The notes under the pieces: generated by a model
Database searches by the model: none
What the model was told of the DNA's origin: nothing
The model's input: the letters and a program-made list of their open reading frames with translations, nothing else
Assembly: GCF_008122505.1 (NCBI RefSeq)
Contig: NZ_VSSB01000001.1
Coordinates: forward strand, 914,891 to 978,890
DNA: 64,000 bases
Direction of reading: 5' to 3'
Source of the DNA: Agromyces mariniharenae
Lineage (GTDB): Bacteria; Actinomycetota; Actinomycetes; Actinomycetales; Microbacteriaceae
Position numbers and translations under genes: made by a program
Shown: positions 43,442 to 51,530 of the stretch, piece by piece
How positions within the stretch are numbered: the first letter of the stretch is position 1
Layout of the letters: every line of letters starts with the position of its first letter

Positions 43442-43876
43442 CTACGCCGTCTGCTGCTGCCGAGTTCGCCGCTGTGCTTGTTGTGACCAAAATGCGTCCA
43501 ATCCCTCGTCGACGGCGCGAACGTCGTCTGGTGTTCCGAATACTTCGAATCGATACAGGTGGGGCACGCCCGTCTTCGCGGCGATGATGTCGCCGGCGAG
43601 GCCGTAGGCGTTCCCGAAGTTGGTGTTGCCGGCGCTGATGACGCCGCGCAGCAGCGCGCGGTTCTGCGGGTCGTTCAGGAACCTGATGACCTGCTTCGGC
43701 ACAGCGCCCTTGCCGTCGCCACCGCCGTAGGTGGGGACGATGAGCACGAACGGCTCTTCAGCGTGCAGGGCGTCGTCGCGAGCGTGCAGCGGGATGCGGG
43801 CCGCGGGGCGGCCGAGCTTCTCGATGAAGCGCTTGGTGTTGCCCGAGACGCTGGAGAAGAAGACGAGATTCGTCAT
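43442..43876 (-). CDS. nrdI: Flavodoxin-like NrdI
   Basis: A 144-residue flavoprotein that supplies oxidant for assembling the Mn2-tyrosyl radical of NrdF. The FMN-binding start [16 protein letters not shown] and the loops [20 protein letters not shown] and [18 protein letters not shown] are diagnostic. Second gene of the operon, directly upstream of nrdE. Confidence 0.96.
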   Translation of the reverse strand: MTNLVFFSSVSGNTKRFIEKLGRPAARIPLHARDDALHAEEPFVLIVPTYGGGDGKGAVPKQVIRFLNDPQNRALLRGVISAGNTNFGNAYGLAGDIIAAKTGVPHLYRFEVFGTPDDVRAVDEGLDAFWSQQAQRRTRQQQTA

Positions 43877-43946
43877 GATGCTTCCTTCGCCGCGTTCCCG
43901 TTGCTGTTCCGGTTCACTCCGCCAGCGCCGAGCTCACCGGCGGGCC

Positions 43947-44180
43947 TTACGCGAGCCGCGAGGCGAGTTCGGCGATCTTGTCGGGGCGGAAGCCCGACCA
44001 GTGGTCTTCGTCGGTGATGACGACCGGAGCCTGCAGGTAGCCGAGCTCCTTGACGTGCGCGAGCGCCTGCTCGTCTTCGGAGACGTCGAACACCTCGTAC
44101 TCGATGCCCTTGCTGTCGAGGGCACGATACGTGGCATTGCACTGGACGCAGGAAGGCTTCGTGTAGACCGTGACCGTCAT
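43947..44180 (-). CDS. nrdH: Glutaredoxin-like NrdH redoxin
   Basis: A 77-residue thioredoxin-fold electron donor for NrdE. The redox motif is CVQC in VYTKPSCVQCNATYRAL, and the C-terminal WSGFRPDKI matches the NrdH class. GAGGGGAAA precedes the ATG at 44180. First gene of nrdHIEF; NrdR-box-like sites lie 75-122 bp upstream of its start. Confidence 0.96.
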   Translation of the reverse strand: MTVTVYTKPSCVQCNATYRALDSKGIEYEVFDVSEDEQALAHVKELGYLQAPVVITDEDHWSGFRPDKIAELASRLA

Positions 44181-44255
44181 GGTTTCCCCTCGTTCTCTTC
44201 GTTTCTCGAGCTCCGGAGGAGCCCACCCCCGTACTGCTGATTTCGCTTCTTCAAT

Positions 44256-44302
44256 ACTACATCTTGTGTCTGCGGAACTGAACCGCCACAACATGCTGTA
44301 GT
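44256..44302 (-). promoter_or_regulatory. Paired NrdR boxes of the nrdHIEF promoter
   Basis: ACTACATCTTGTGT (44256-44269) and ACAACATGCTGTAGT (44288-44302) are opposite-strand versions of one NrdR-box pattern. Their centres are about 32 bp apart, three helical turns, as is usual for the NrdR tetramer or octamer. They precede nrdH. A third, weaker match TACATCCGTGTAG follows at 44303-44315. NrdR itself is not encoded here. Confidence 0.75.
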
Positions 44303-44327
44303 TACATCCGTGTAGTTTTCCACCGCG

Positions 44328-44402
44328 TTATCCACCGTTCATCCCCAACCGGATGTCCCGATGATCCGCGGATTCCCGCGGACCCGACCCCGGTTATCCA
44401 CA
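44328..44402 (-). promoter_or_regulatory. DnaA-box-like sites upstream of nrdH
   Basis: TTATCCACA at 44394-44402 is a perfect consensus DnaA box and TTATCCACC at 44328-44336 differs in one base; TTTTCCACC at 44316-44324 is weaker. Such AT-containing 9-mers are rare by chance in DNA this GC-rich. DnaA control of nrd genes is established in E. coli; here it is inferred. Confidence 0.55.
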
Positions 44403-44509
44403 GCCCACCCGCTTCGAAGAAATTCGCCTGTGGACGGATTCCCCGGCGTGTCGCCCTGCGCCCTCATCAGTGCAGCGCGACATCTTGGGGCCATCGGATG
44501 CCACTACCC

Positions 44510-44524
44510 CTACATATGGTGTTG
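44510..44524. promoter_or_regulatory. Distal NrdR-box-like site
   Basis: CTACATATGGTGTTG shares CTACAT-N-T-N-GTGT with the NrdR box at 44256. It lies 330 bp upstream of nrdH and about 220 bp before the next plus-strand gene. Called with low confidence because it is isolated. Confidence 0.3.
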
Positions 44525-44633
44525 TGTCTTTCATGCTGCCACCACCCACCGACATCGCCGCCGGCGCGGCGCGCGTGTCGCGCGGTCGCGGCATCCGTTC
44601 ACCTTCCTTGCCCCGGAACGCCTCGGAGCGACC

Positions 44634-44710
44634 GAATGCAGGAAGAACCAGCCCCTCGTCGGTGAGTCGGGTCGTCCCTCGCGGAGCGTCGCCGGATTCT
44701 TCCTGCATTC
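44634..44710. repeat. 77-bp inverted-repeat element, copy 1 (GAATGCAGGAAGAA family)
   Basis: GAATGCAGGAAGAA (44634-44647) and TTCTTCCTGCATTC (44697-44710) are perfect 14-bp inverted ends around about 49 bp of GC-rich sequence. A second element with the same ends is at 60816-60894. The element abuts the promoter of the next gene. No coding capacity or obvious target-site duplication. Confidence 0.75.
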
Positions 44711-44745
44711 CGTTCGCAGTCGGAGCCGCCGCTACGGTTGAGCGC

Positions 44746-45450
44746 ATGCAGATCGCCACCGACGCCTTCGCGCGCGCCGACCGCCTGTCGCCGCGGCGCC
44801 GCGACGGCCTCCCCCGCCGGCGCCGGCCGTCCTACCGCCTGCTCACGGTCGTGCCCGTGCTCGGCGTGATGGCCATCCTGCTCCTCGCGACGGGCGCCGA
44901 CCCCGCCGCGCTCTCCATCCTGGCGGTCGTCGCGACGCTCTTCGTCGGCGGCTGGTTCGTGTCCGCCGCCGTCTCGGCGTCGGGCGGGCGCACGCGCTAT
45001 GCCGCCCTGCGCGAGGAGGTCGGTCGCGAGGGCGTCGCCGTCAGGAGCACGACCTGGGTCGAGGACGGGCGGCCGGTCGCGGCATCCGAGCGCGACGACG
45101 GACGCAAGCCGGGCCGGCACCACCAGATGCTCTCGTTCACGGAGGCGGGCATCGAGCTCCGCGAGCGACCGGTCGGCGGCCGGCGCGGTGCCACGCTCCT
45201 CCACTACGCGGCGATCGACCACGTAGAGGTCGGCACCGCGACGTTCAGCGACTGGACCGAGCGCGCCGTCCTCATCGCCGGTCGCATCGACGGACGGCAC
45301 GTCGAGCTCGGCATCGTTCCGGTCGTCGAGTCCTCGGTGCTGCTCACGCCGGTGAGGGATGCCGCGTACCGCGCGCTCCTCGAGCGGATCATCGCGAGCG
45401 CGCGATCGGGTCGTGCGCCCGAGGAGCTGCTCGATCGCGCAACCGGGTGA
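44746..45450 (+). CDS. Hypothetical membrane protein, two helices
   Basis: A 234-residue protein of unknown family. A basic N-terminus (RRRDGLPRRRRPSYR) is followed by two hydrophobic helices (LLTVVPVLGVMAILLLA and LSILAVVATLFVGGWFVSAA), then a ~150-residue cytoplasmic domain with WVEDGRPVAASERDDGRKPG and LLHYAAIDHVEVGTATFSDW, which reads like a PH-type beta domain. The ATG at 44746 is seven bases after TACGGT (44733-44738), a leaderless start; in-frame upstream ATGs would translate the inverted-repeat element and are rejected. Likely a small membrane protein of the envelope. Confidence 0.7.
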   Translation: MQIATDAFARADRLSPRRRDGLPRRRRPSYRLLTVVPVLGVMAILLLATGADPAALSILAVVATLFVGGWFVSAAVSASGGRTRYAALREEVGREGVAVRSTTWVEDGRPVAASERDDGRKPGRHHQMLSFTEAGIELRERPVGGRRGATLLHYAAIDHVEVGTATFSDWTERAVLIAGRIDGRHVELGIVPVVESSVLLTPVRDAAYRALLERIIASARSGRAPEELLDRATG

Positions 45451-45499
45451 CGCCGCGGGCCCGCGCCGCTAGCCTGACGGGCACACGGAAGGATCAGCG

Positions 45500-46297
45500 A
45501 TGACCGACTACGTGACCTCGGCCGACGGCACGCGCATCGGATTCGACCGGGTGGGATCCGGCCCGCCGGTGGTGCTCGTCGGCGGCGCGATGCAGTTCCG
45601 CGCCTTCGACCCCACGACGACCGAGATGGCCGGGCACCTCGCGCGCCACGGATTCGAGGTCGTGAACTACGACCGGCGCGGCCGCGGCGACAGCCCCGCC
45701 GAGGCGCCGATCACGCTCGCGCAGACGCTCGACGACCTGCGCGCCCTCATCGACGAGCTCACCGAGGGCGCCGACGACGCCGTCGCCCTGTTCGGCAACT
45801 CGTCGGGTGCGAGCATCGCCCTCGCCGCGGCGGCGGCCGGACTGCCCGTGTCGAAGCTCGTCTTCTTCGAAGCTCCGCTCGACGCGGAGCTCGGACACGA
45901 GGGCGCCGTGTTCCTCGACGAGCTCCGCGAGCGCATCGCGGCGGGCGACCGCACCGGCACCCTCGAGGTCTACATGGCCGACATGCCGCCCGAGTGGATC
46001 GAGGGCGCGAAGCAGAGCGAGGCCTGGACGACCATGCTCGCGATCGCGCCGAGCCTCGAGCCCGACGCCGAATCGCTCGCGTGGACGCAGACGGCACCCC
46101 GCCGCGAGCTCTGGGCGGGCATCACGCAGCCGACCCTCGCGCTCGTCGGCACCGAGACGATGGACTTCATGGATGCCGCGGCCGACTCGCTCGTCGCGAA
46201 CCTCCCCCATGCCCAGAAGCGCGCGATCGAGGCATCCGATCACCGCTGGGAGCCGCGCACGCTCGCGCTCGTGATCGCAGAGTTCCTCGTCGGCTGA
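45500..46297 (+). CDS. Alpha/beta hydrolase
   Basis: A 265-residue alpha/beta-fold hydrolase. The nucleophile elbow is GNSSGA (Ser about residue 100), the oxyanion region GGAMQ near residue 30, and the catalytic His lies in SDHRWEP near the C-terminus; Asp probably in VGTETMD. GGAAGGA precedes the ATG at 45500 and TAGCCT (45470-45475) is a likely -10. Substrate unknown: esterase, hydrolase or peroxidase-like chemistry are all possible. Confidence 0.85.
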   Translation: MTDYVTSADGTRIGFDRVGSGPPVVLVGGAMQFRAFDPTTTEMAGHLARHGFEVVNYDRRGRGDSPAEAPITLAQTLDDLRALIDELTEGADDAVALFGNSSGASIALAAAAAGLPVSKLVFFEAPLDAELGHEGAVFLDELRERIAAGDRTGTLEVYMADMPPEWIEGAKQSEAWTTMLAIAPSLEPDAESLAWTQTAPRRELWAGITQPTLALVGTETMDFMDAAADSLVANLPHAQKRAIEASDHRWEPRTLALVIAEFLVG

Positions 46298-46321
46298 GTT
46301 GCCCGCGGGCGACGGTCCACC

Positions 46322-46383
46322 GGAATCCCGTTCGCGCGGTGGAATCCCCGCCGGCCGGGATTCCGGCGCGCGAACGGGATTCC
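46322..46383. repeat. Inverted-repeat element, copy 1 (GGAATCCCGTTCG family)
   Basis: GGAATCCCGTTCGCGC (46322-46337) and GCGCGAACGGGATTCC (46368-46383) are perfect 16-bp inverted ends. Inside lie further GGAATCCC and GGGATTCC blocks. Copy 2 is at 53065-53107. The element separates the convergent hydrolase and LacI genes and could also act as a terminator. Confidence 0.75.
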
Positions 46384-46424
46384 ACCGCGAGCTGAGCGGA
46401 TGCCGCGACGCGCGACCAGCCGCC

Positions 46425-47465
46425 CTACGACCCGACCGCGACCCGATCGTGGATCGGCGCTCCCGTGCTCGCGCGCACCACGAGTTCGGGCAGTGTCGGC
46501 GTCGGCATGAGCCGGTCGTCGTCGCCGAGCACGGCGAGCACGCCCGCCATGGCGTCGCGGCCGAGCGCGTCGAAGTCCTGGCGCACGGTCGTGAGCGGCG
46601 GCGCGAAGTACGCGGCCTCGGGGATGTCGTCGAAGCCCACGACGCTGACGTCGTGCGGCACCGATCGGCCGGCCTCGGCGAGCGCGTGCATCACGCCGAG
46701 CGCCATCTGGTCGTTCGCGACGAACACGGCGGTCGCCTCGAGATCGCGGGCGAGGGCGCGTCCGTGCACGTAGCCGCTGCCGGGCGACCAGTCGCCGGCG
46801 AGGGGCTCGCGGGCCGGCAGCCCGTGCTCGCCGAGGGCGGCCGACCAGCCGCGGATCCGCTCGGCCGCGTCCATCGCGGCGGACGGCCCGCTGACATGCC
46901 GGATCTCGCGGTGGCCGAGGCCGATGAGGTGCTCGACCGCGAGGCGCGCGCCGCCGTACTGGTCGAGCCAGACGCGGTGCATGCCGCCGCGGTCTTCGGA
47001 GGCCACGGCGATGATCGGCACCCCGAGCTCGACGCCGTCGAGCGCGTCGAGCGCGGCACGCTGCGCGGCGATGAGCACGATGGCCTCGACGTTCTGGCGC
47101 ACGAGGAGCTCGGCCGCGGAGCGCAGGCTCGGGGCATCCGTCTCGAGCATGCTCGCCGTGATGACCGAGTACCGGGCGTCGCGCGCGGCCTCGTTGAAGT
47201 GCAGCGCCGTCGATGAGGGGCCGTAGTCGGGCGCGCCCGTGACGATGAGGCCGAGCGTGCGCGTGCGCCGGGTGACGAGCGCGCGGGCGGCCGGCGACGG
47301 CACGTAGCGCAGCTGCTTGATGGCCTGCTCGACCCGTGCCCGCGTCGCCGGGCGCACGTTGGGGAGATCGTTGAGCACCCGAGAGACGGTCTGGTGGGAC
47401 ACGCCGGCCAGTCGCGCGACGTCGAAGATCGTCGCGACCCTCGCCTTGTCGTCCCGGTCGCTCAC
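46425..47465 (-). CDS. LacI-family regulator of the ytfQRT-yjfF transporter operon
   Basis: A 346-residue LacI/GalR regulator. The HTH is at residues 12-33 ([20 protein letters not shown]), followed by GLIVTGAPDYGPSS and GLGHREIRHVSGPSAAMDAA in the sugar domain and [20 protein letters not shown] near the end. It is the last gene of the transporter operon, 121 bp after yjfF. It is closely similar along its length to the LacI at 55316, and both share the recognition helix SHQTVSRV. The operators at 52611-52640 in front of ytfQ are its likely targets; an arabinose-type effector is inferred. Confidence 0.9.
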   Translation of the reverse strand: MSDRDDKARVATIFDVARLAGVSHQTVSRVLNDLPNVRPATRARVEQAIKQLRYVPSPAARALVTRRTRTLGLIVTGAPDYGPSSTALHFNEAARDARYSVITASMLETDAPSLRSAAELLVRQNVEAIVLIAAQRAALDALDGVELGVPIIAVASEDRGGMHRVWLDQYGGARLAVEHLIGLGHREIRHVSGPSAAMDAAERIRGWSAALGEHGLPAREPLAGDWSPGSGYVHGRALARDLEATAVFVANDQMALGVMHALAEAGRSVPHDVSVVGFDDIPEAAYFAPPLTTVRQDFDALGRDAMAGVLAVLGDDDRLMPTPTLPELVVRASTGAPIHDRVAVGS

Positions 47466-47586
47466 CCGCGCTGCGCTCCTGCCCCGCGCCCCTGCGCGAT
47501 CCTTCTCGTCGATTATCCTGCCCGGGACGGCCCCGCCCGGCTCGGCCCCGCCGAGGCGAAGCGGCCCCGCGGGCCTGCGCGCCCCC

Positions 47587-48648
47587 TCAGCGCCGCCTCG
47601 CCGTGAGCACCCGCTGCAGGATGATGAACACGAGCAGCAGCGCGCCGATGAAGATCTTCGTCCACCACGACGAGAGCGTGCCCTCGAACGTGATGATCGT
47701 CTGGATGACGCCCAGCACGAGCACGCCGAGCACCGAGCCGAGCACGAAGCCGTAGCCGCCCGTCAGCAGCGTGCCGCCGATGACGACCGCGGCGATCGCG
47801 TCGAGCTCCGTGCCGATCGCGGTGAGCGGATACCCCGACAGCGTGTAGAAGGTGAACAGCACGCCGGCCAGGCCCGAGCAGAAGCCCGAGACGACGTAGA
47901 CGAGCACCTTCGTGCGCGCCACGGGCAGGCCCATGAGCAGGCCGCTCTGCTCCCCGCCGCCGATCGCGTAGACCGTGCGGCCGAACCGGGTGGCGTGCAG
48001 CACCCACACCGCGATCGCCACGACGACGAGGGCGATGATGACGCTCGGCGTGATCGACATGCCGCCGCCGAGCGGGATGCGCGCCACTGCGAGCTGCACG
48101 AACGTCTCGTCGGTGATCGAGATCGAGCTCTGGCTGATCACGTAGCAGAGCCCGCGGGCGAGGAACATCGCGGCGAGTGTCGCGATGAACGGCTGCACCT
48201 TGAAGACGTGGATCATGAGTCCCACGAGCAGGCCGAGCACGCTCGTGAGCACGAGGATCAGCGGGATCACCGTCCACGGCGACCACCCGGTCTGCAGCAG
48301 GCTCGCGGCGATCATGCCGCTGAGGGCGACGACCGCGCCGACCGAGAGGTCGATGCCGCCGGTGAGGATCACGAACGTCATGCCGACCGCGAGCACGATG
48401 AGGTACGCGTTGTCGACGAGCAGGTTGAGGAACACCTGCCCCGAGAAGAAGCCGCGGTAGCGCACCCCGCCGATCACGAAGATGGCGAGGAACAGCACGG
48501 CGGTCACGGTGACGGGTCCGTACTTGGGGCTGGTGAGCAAGGCACGGATGCCGCTGCCGAGAGACCGGCCCGAGGGCCCGGGCTGTCCGGGGCCGGCGGG
48601 GCGCTTGGCGCGGCCGGGGCGAGCGGGGGCGTCGAGGAGCTTCGTCAT
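47587..48648 (-). CDS. yjfF: Sugar ABC transporter permease YjfF type
   Basis: A 353-residue membrane permease. Family motifs are VILTGGIDLSVGAVVALSGM, FGRTVYAIGGGEQSGLLMGL and VVIGGTLLTGGYGFVLGSVL. A Pro/Gly/Arg-rich N-terminal tail of ~35 residues precedes the first helix. With YtfT it forms the channel of the galactofuranose/arabinose-type importer. Its ATG overlaps the ytfT stop by four bases (48645-48648). Confidence 0.9.
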   Translation of the reverse strand: MTKLLDAPARPGRAKRPAGPGQPGPSGRSLGSGIRALLTSPKYGPVTVTAVLFLAIFVIGGVRYRGFFSGQVFLNLLVDNAYLIVLAVGMTFVILTGGIDLSVGAVVALSGMIAASLLQTGWSPWTVIPLILVLTSVLGLLVGLMIHVFKVQPFIATLAAMFLARGLCYVISQSSISITDETFVQLAVARIPLGGGMSITPSVIIALVVVAIAVWVLHATRFGRTVYAIGGGEQSGLLMGLPVARTKVLVYVVSGFCSGLAGVLFTFYTLSGYPLTAIGTELDAIAAVVIGGTLLTGGYGFVLGSVLGVLVLGVIQTIITFEGTLSSWWTKIFIGALLLVFIILQRVLTARRR

Positions 48649-49691
48649 GATACGGCGGCCCCCTTTCCGGCGCGAACGGCCAGTCGTCGTCGGAACCCGC
48701 TCAGCGCCTCGGCGGTGGTGGGCGACTGCAGGAGGCACACCACGGTCACGACCGCGGCCTTGAACACCATGGTCGCGATCGGCGGGATACCGACGGTGTA
48801 CACCGTGGTCACGAGCGTCTGGATCACGAGCGCGCCCACGAGCGTGCCGAGGAGCGAGTAGCGGCCGCCGGCGAGCGACGTGCCGCCGATGACCACGGCG
48901 AGGATCGCATCGAGCTCGATGAACAGGCCCGTGTTGTTCGCGTCGGCGGCGGCGGTGTTCGCGGTGAGGATGAGGCCCGCGATCGCCGCGCAGAACGCGC
49001 AGAACGTGTAGACCGCGAAGAGCAGCCCGCGGGCGCGCACGCCCGCCTGGCGGCTCGCCTCGGGGTTGATGCCGACGGACTCGATGAACATGCCGAGCGC
49101 GGTGCGCCTCGTGATGAGCGCCGCGGCGCCGAACACGACGGCTGCGATGATCACGGCGATCGGGATGCCGAACCAGAATCCCGACCCGAGCGCCTTGAAC
49201 GGCGGGCTGTTCACGGTGATGATCTGGCCCTCGGTGATGAGCATCGCGACACCGCGGCCCGCGGTCATGAGGATGAGCGTCGCGATGATCGGCTGGATGC
49301 CGAGCACCGCCACGAGGAACCCGTTCCACACGCCGAGCACGAGCGAGATGAGCAGCGCCACGGCCACCGCGACGGCGACCGTCGCGGGGCTCGCCGGCTC
49401 GGGCGACCCGAGGATGATCGAGCACGCGACCGCGCCGGAGATGGCGGCGACCGCGCCGACCGAGAGGTCGATGCCGCGCGTGGCGATGACGAGCGTCATG
49501 CCGACCGCGATGATGAGCGTCGGCGCGCCGTTCCGCAGGATGTCGATGAGGCTCCCGAAGAGGTGCCCCTCGCGCACGGTGACGGTGAAGAAGCCGGGGA
49601 ACGCGACGAGGTTGATCGCGAACAGGACGAGCAGCATCACGATCGGCCAGAACAGCCGGTGCGCGACGAGCCGGGCGAGCAGGGCGCTCAT
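48645..49691 (-). CDS. ytfT: Sugar ABC transporter permease YtfT type
   Basis: A 348-residue membrane permease with VIATRGIDLSVGAVAAISGA, the loop RRTALGMFIESVGINPEASR and AVVIGGTSLAGGRYSLLGTL. It overlaps the ATPase stop by four bases at 49688-49691 and the yjfF start at its other end, so the three genes are translationally coupled. Confidence 0.9.
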   Translation of the reverse strand: MSALLARLVAHRLFWPIVMLLVLFAINLVAFPGFFTVTVREGHLFGSLIDILRNGAPTLIIAVGMTLVIATRGIDLSVGAVAAISGAVACSIILGSPEPASPATVAVAVAVALLISLVLGVWNGFLVAVLGIQPIIATLILMTAGRGVAMLITEGQIITVNSPPFKALGSGFWFGIPIAVIIAAVVFGAAALITRRTALGMFIESVGINPEASRQAGVRARGLLFAVYTFCAFCAAIAGLILTANTAAADANNTGLFIELDAILAVVIGGTSLAGGRYSLLGTLVGALVIQTLVTTVYTVGIPPIATMVFKAAVVTVVCLLQSPTTAEALSGFRRRLAVRAGKGAAVS

Positions 49692-51388
49692 CGGTCGCCT
49701 CCCTGGGCGGGGTCGGTGGTGGGTTCGGGTGCGGTGACGGATGCCGCGGGCGCCGGCGTCGTGGCAGTGGGCGTCGCGACCGCGACGAGCAGCGCCGGGG
49801 ATGCCGCGGGCTCGAGCCGCGCGGCATCCGCGCCGTCGTCGCCGTCGTCGCCCTCTTCGGCGACCGAGCCGTCGGCGATGAGCGCCAGCAGCGAGTCGAC
49901 GGTGAGGCCGTCGTTCTCGAGGTCGGCGACCACGTGGCGGTCGCGGAGCACGACGATGCGGTGGCTGAGCCGCAGCACCTCCTCGAGCTCGGCCGAGATG
50001 AACAGCACGCTCATGCCGTTCTCGGCGAGGTTGAACACGAGCTTCTGGATCTCGGCCTTCGCCCCGATGTCGATGCCGCGCGTGGGCTCGTCGAGGATGA
50101 GCAGGTGCGGGGCGATCGCGAGCCAGCGGGCGAGCAGCACCTTCTGCTGATTGCCGCCCGAGAGGTTCCGCACGAGGGCGTCGGGATTGTCGGGCCGGAT
50201 GTTGAGCGCCTGGATGTAGCTCTGCGTGAGCTCGTCCTGCCGCTTCTTCGGGATCGGGCGGAACCACCCGCGGTCGGCCTGCAGCGCGAGCACGATGTTG
50301 TCGCGCACCGTGAGCTCGCCGACGATCCCCTCGTCGCGGCGGTTCTCGGACGAGTACGCGATGCGGTGCGAGATCGCCTGGCGCGGCGTGCGGAGCTTCG
50401 TGGCCCTGCCGCGGATCTCGAGCTCGCCCTGGTCGGCGCGGTCGATGCCGCCGAGGAGGCGCGCCAACTCCGTGCGCCCGGATCCGAGGAGGCCGGCGAG
50501 GCCCACGACCTCGCCGGCGGCGATCGGCAGGTCGGCCGGGTGGATCGCGCCGCGCCGGCCGAGGCCCTCTGCGCTCACGAAGGTCGCGGCATCCGATTCG
50601 TCGGCGAACGACGCCCGCGCGCGCTGCTCGAGGTCGTCGAGGGCCGTGAGCTCCTTGCCGATCATCTTCTGCACGAGGTCGATGCGCAGCAGCTCCTCGA
50701 CGAGGTACTCCCCCACGAGCTTGCCGTTGCGCAGCACCGTGAGGCGGTCGCAGATCTCGTAGACCTGGTCGAGGAAGTGCGAGACGAAGAGGATCGCGAC
50801 GCCCTGCTCCTTCAGCGAGCGGATGACGCGGAACAGCTCGGCGACCTCATCCGCGTCGAGCGACGACGTCGGCTCGTCGAGGATGAGCACTTTCGCCTGC
50901 ACGTCGATCGCGCGGGCGATCGCGACGAGCTGCTGCACCGCGAGCGAGTGGTCGCCCAGCAGCGATCCGGGGTCGATCTCGAGGTTGAGGCTCTCGAGCA
51001 GCACGGCGGCCCGGCGGCGCATGGCACGCCAGTCGATCGAGCCGAGCCGGCGCGGCTCGCGGCCGAGCATGATGTTCTCGGCGACCGACAGGTTCGGCAG
51101 GAGGTTGACCTCCTGGTACACGGTGGAGATGCCGGCGGCCTGGGCCTGCGCCGGCCCGCTGAACGACACCTCGTCGCCCGCGAGCGTGATGGTGCCGGCG
51201 TCGATGCCGTAGACGCCCGTGAGCGCCTTGATGAGCGTCGACTTGCCCGCGCCGTTCTCGCCCATGAGCGAGTGCACCTCGCCCGGGAACATGCGGAAGT
51301 CGACGCCGTCGAGCGCCTTCACGCCGGGGAACGAGATCGAGATGTCGCGCATCTCGACGACCGGCGCGACAGCGGATGCCTGGGTCAC
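49688..51388 (-). CDS. ytfR: Sugar ABC transporter ATPase YtfR type
   Basis: A 566-residue two-domain ATPase. Domain 1: Walker [10 protein letters not shown], signature LAVQQ, Walker [13 protein letters not shown]. Domain 2: degenerate Walker A (GLLGSGRTE), signature LSGGNQQ, Walker [13 protein letters not shown]. It carries an unusual ~60-residue acidic then Pro/Thr/Ala-rich C-terminal tail absent from typical ~500-residue members. I chose GTG at 51388 because GGAGAG lies five bases upstream; ATGs at 51400 and 51418 lack such a site. It is separated from ytfQ by a strong hairpin at 51496-51523. Confidence 0.9.
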   Translation of the reverse strand: MTQASAVAPVVEMRDISISFPGVKALDGVDFRMFPGEVHSLMGENGAGKSTLIKALTGVYGIDAGTITLAGDEVSFSGPAQAQAAGISTVYQEVNLLPNLSVAENIMLGREPRRLGSIDWRAMRRRAAVLLESLNLEIDPGSLLGDHSLAVQQLVAIARAIDVQAKVLILDEPTSSLDADEVAELFRVIRSLKEQGVAILFVSHFLDQVYEICDRLTVLRNGKLVGEYLVEELLRIDLVQKMIGKELTALDDLEQRARASFADESDAATFVSAEGLGRRGAIHPADLPIAAGEVVGLAGLLGSGRTELARLLGGIDRADQGELEIRGRATKLRTPRQAISHRIAYSSENRRDEGIVGELTVRDNIVLALQADRGWFRPIPKKRQDELTQSYIQALNIRPDNPDALVRNLSGGNQQKVLLARWLAIAPHLLILDEPTRGIDIGAKAEIQKLVFNLAENGMSVLFISAELEEVLRLSHRIVVLRDRHVVADLENDGLTVDSLLALIADGSVAEEGDDGDDGADAARLEPAASPALLVAVATPTATTPAPAASVTAPEPTTDPAQGGDR

Positions 51389-51495
51389 GAGTCTCTCCAT
51401 CGAGGGTGGTGGCGGCATCCGCTCGTGCGATGCCGTTGGTCGAGGGTAGGGCATGGCGGGTGTGCGGCACGGTCGCCGCGCACCCGCCGGTCCGG

Positions 51496-51523
51496 GCGGG
51501 CGGATGCCGCGGCATCCGCCCGC
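51496..51523 (-). terminator. Intra-operon GGATGCC palindrome between ytfQ and ytfR
   Basis: A near-perfect palindrome: GCGGGCGGATGCC (51496-51508), centre GC, GGCATCCGCCCGC (51511-51523), giving a 13-bp stem. It begins eight bases after the ytfQ stop in the direction of transcription. In binding-protein operons such a hairpin often ends most transcripts or protects the first gene's mRNA, giving more binding protein than ATPase; that is the inferred role. Confidence 0.65.
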
Positions 51524-51530
51524 GTCGGGC

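Noticed and set aside
41304..43490. nrdE starting at TTG 43490
   Set aside because: It would overlap nrdI by 49 bp with no ribosome-binding site; ATG at 43436 gives the usual length.
44328..44402. Replication origin, because of DnaA-box-like sites
   Set aside because: Only two good boxes, no dnaA/dnaN/gyrB neighbourhood and no AT-rich unwinding region; a regulatory role at nrdH is simpler.
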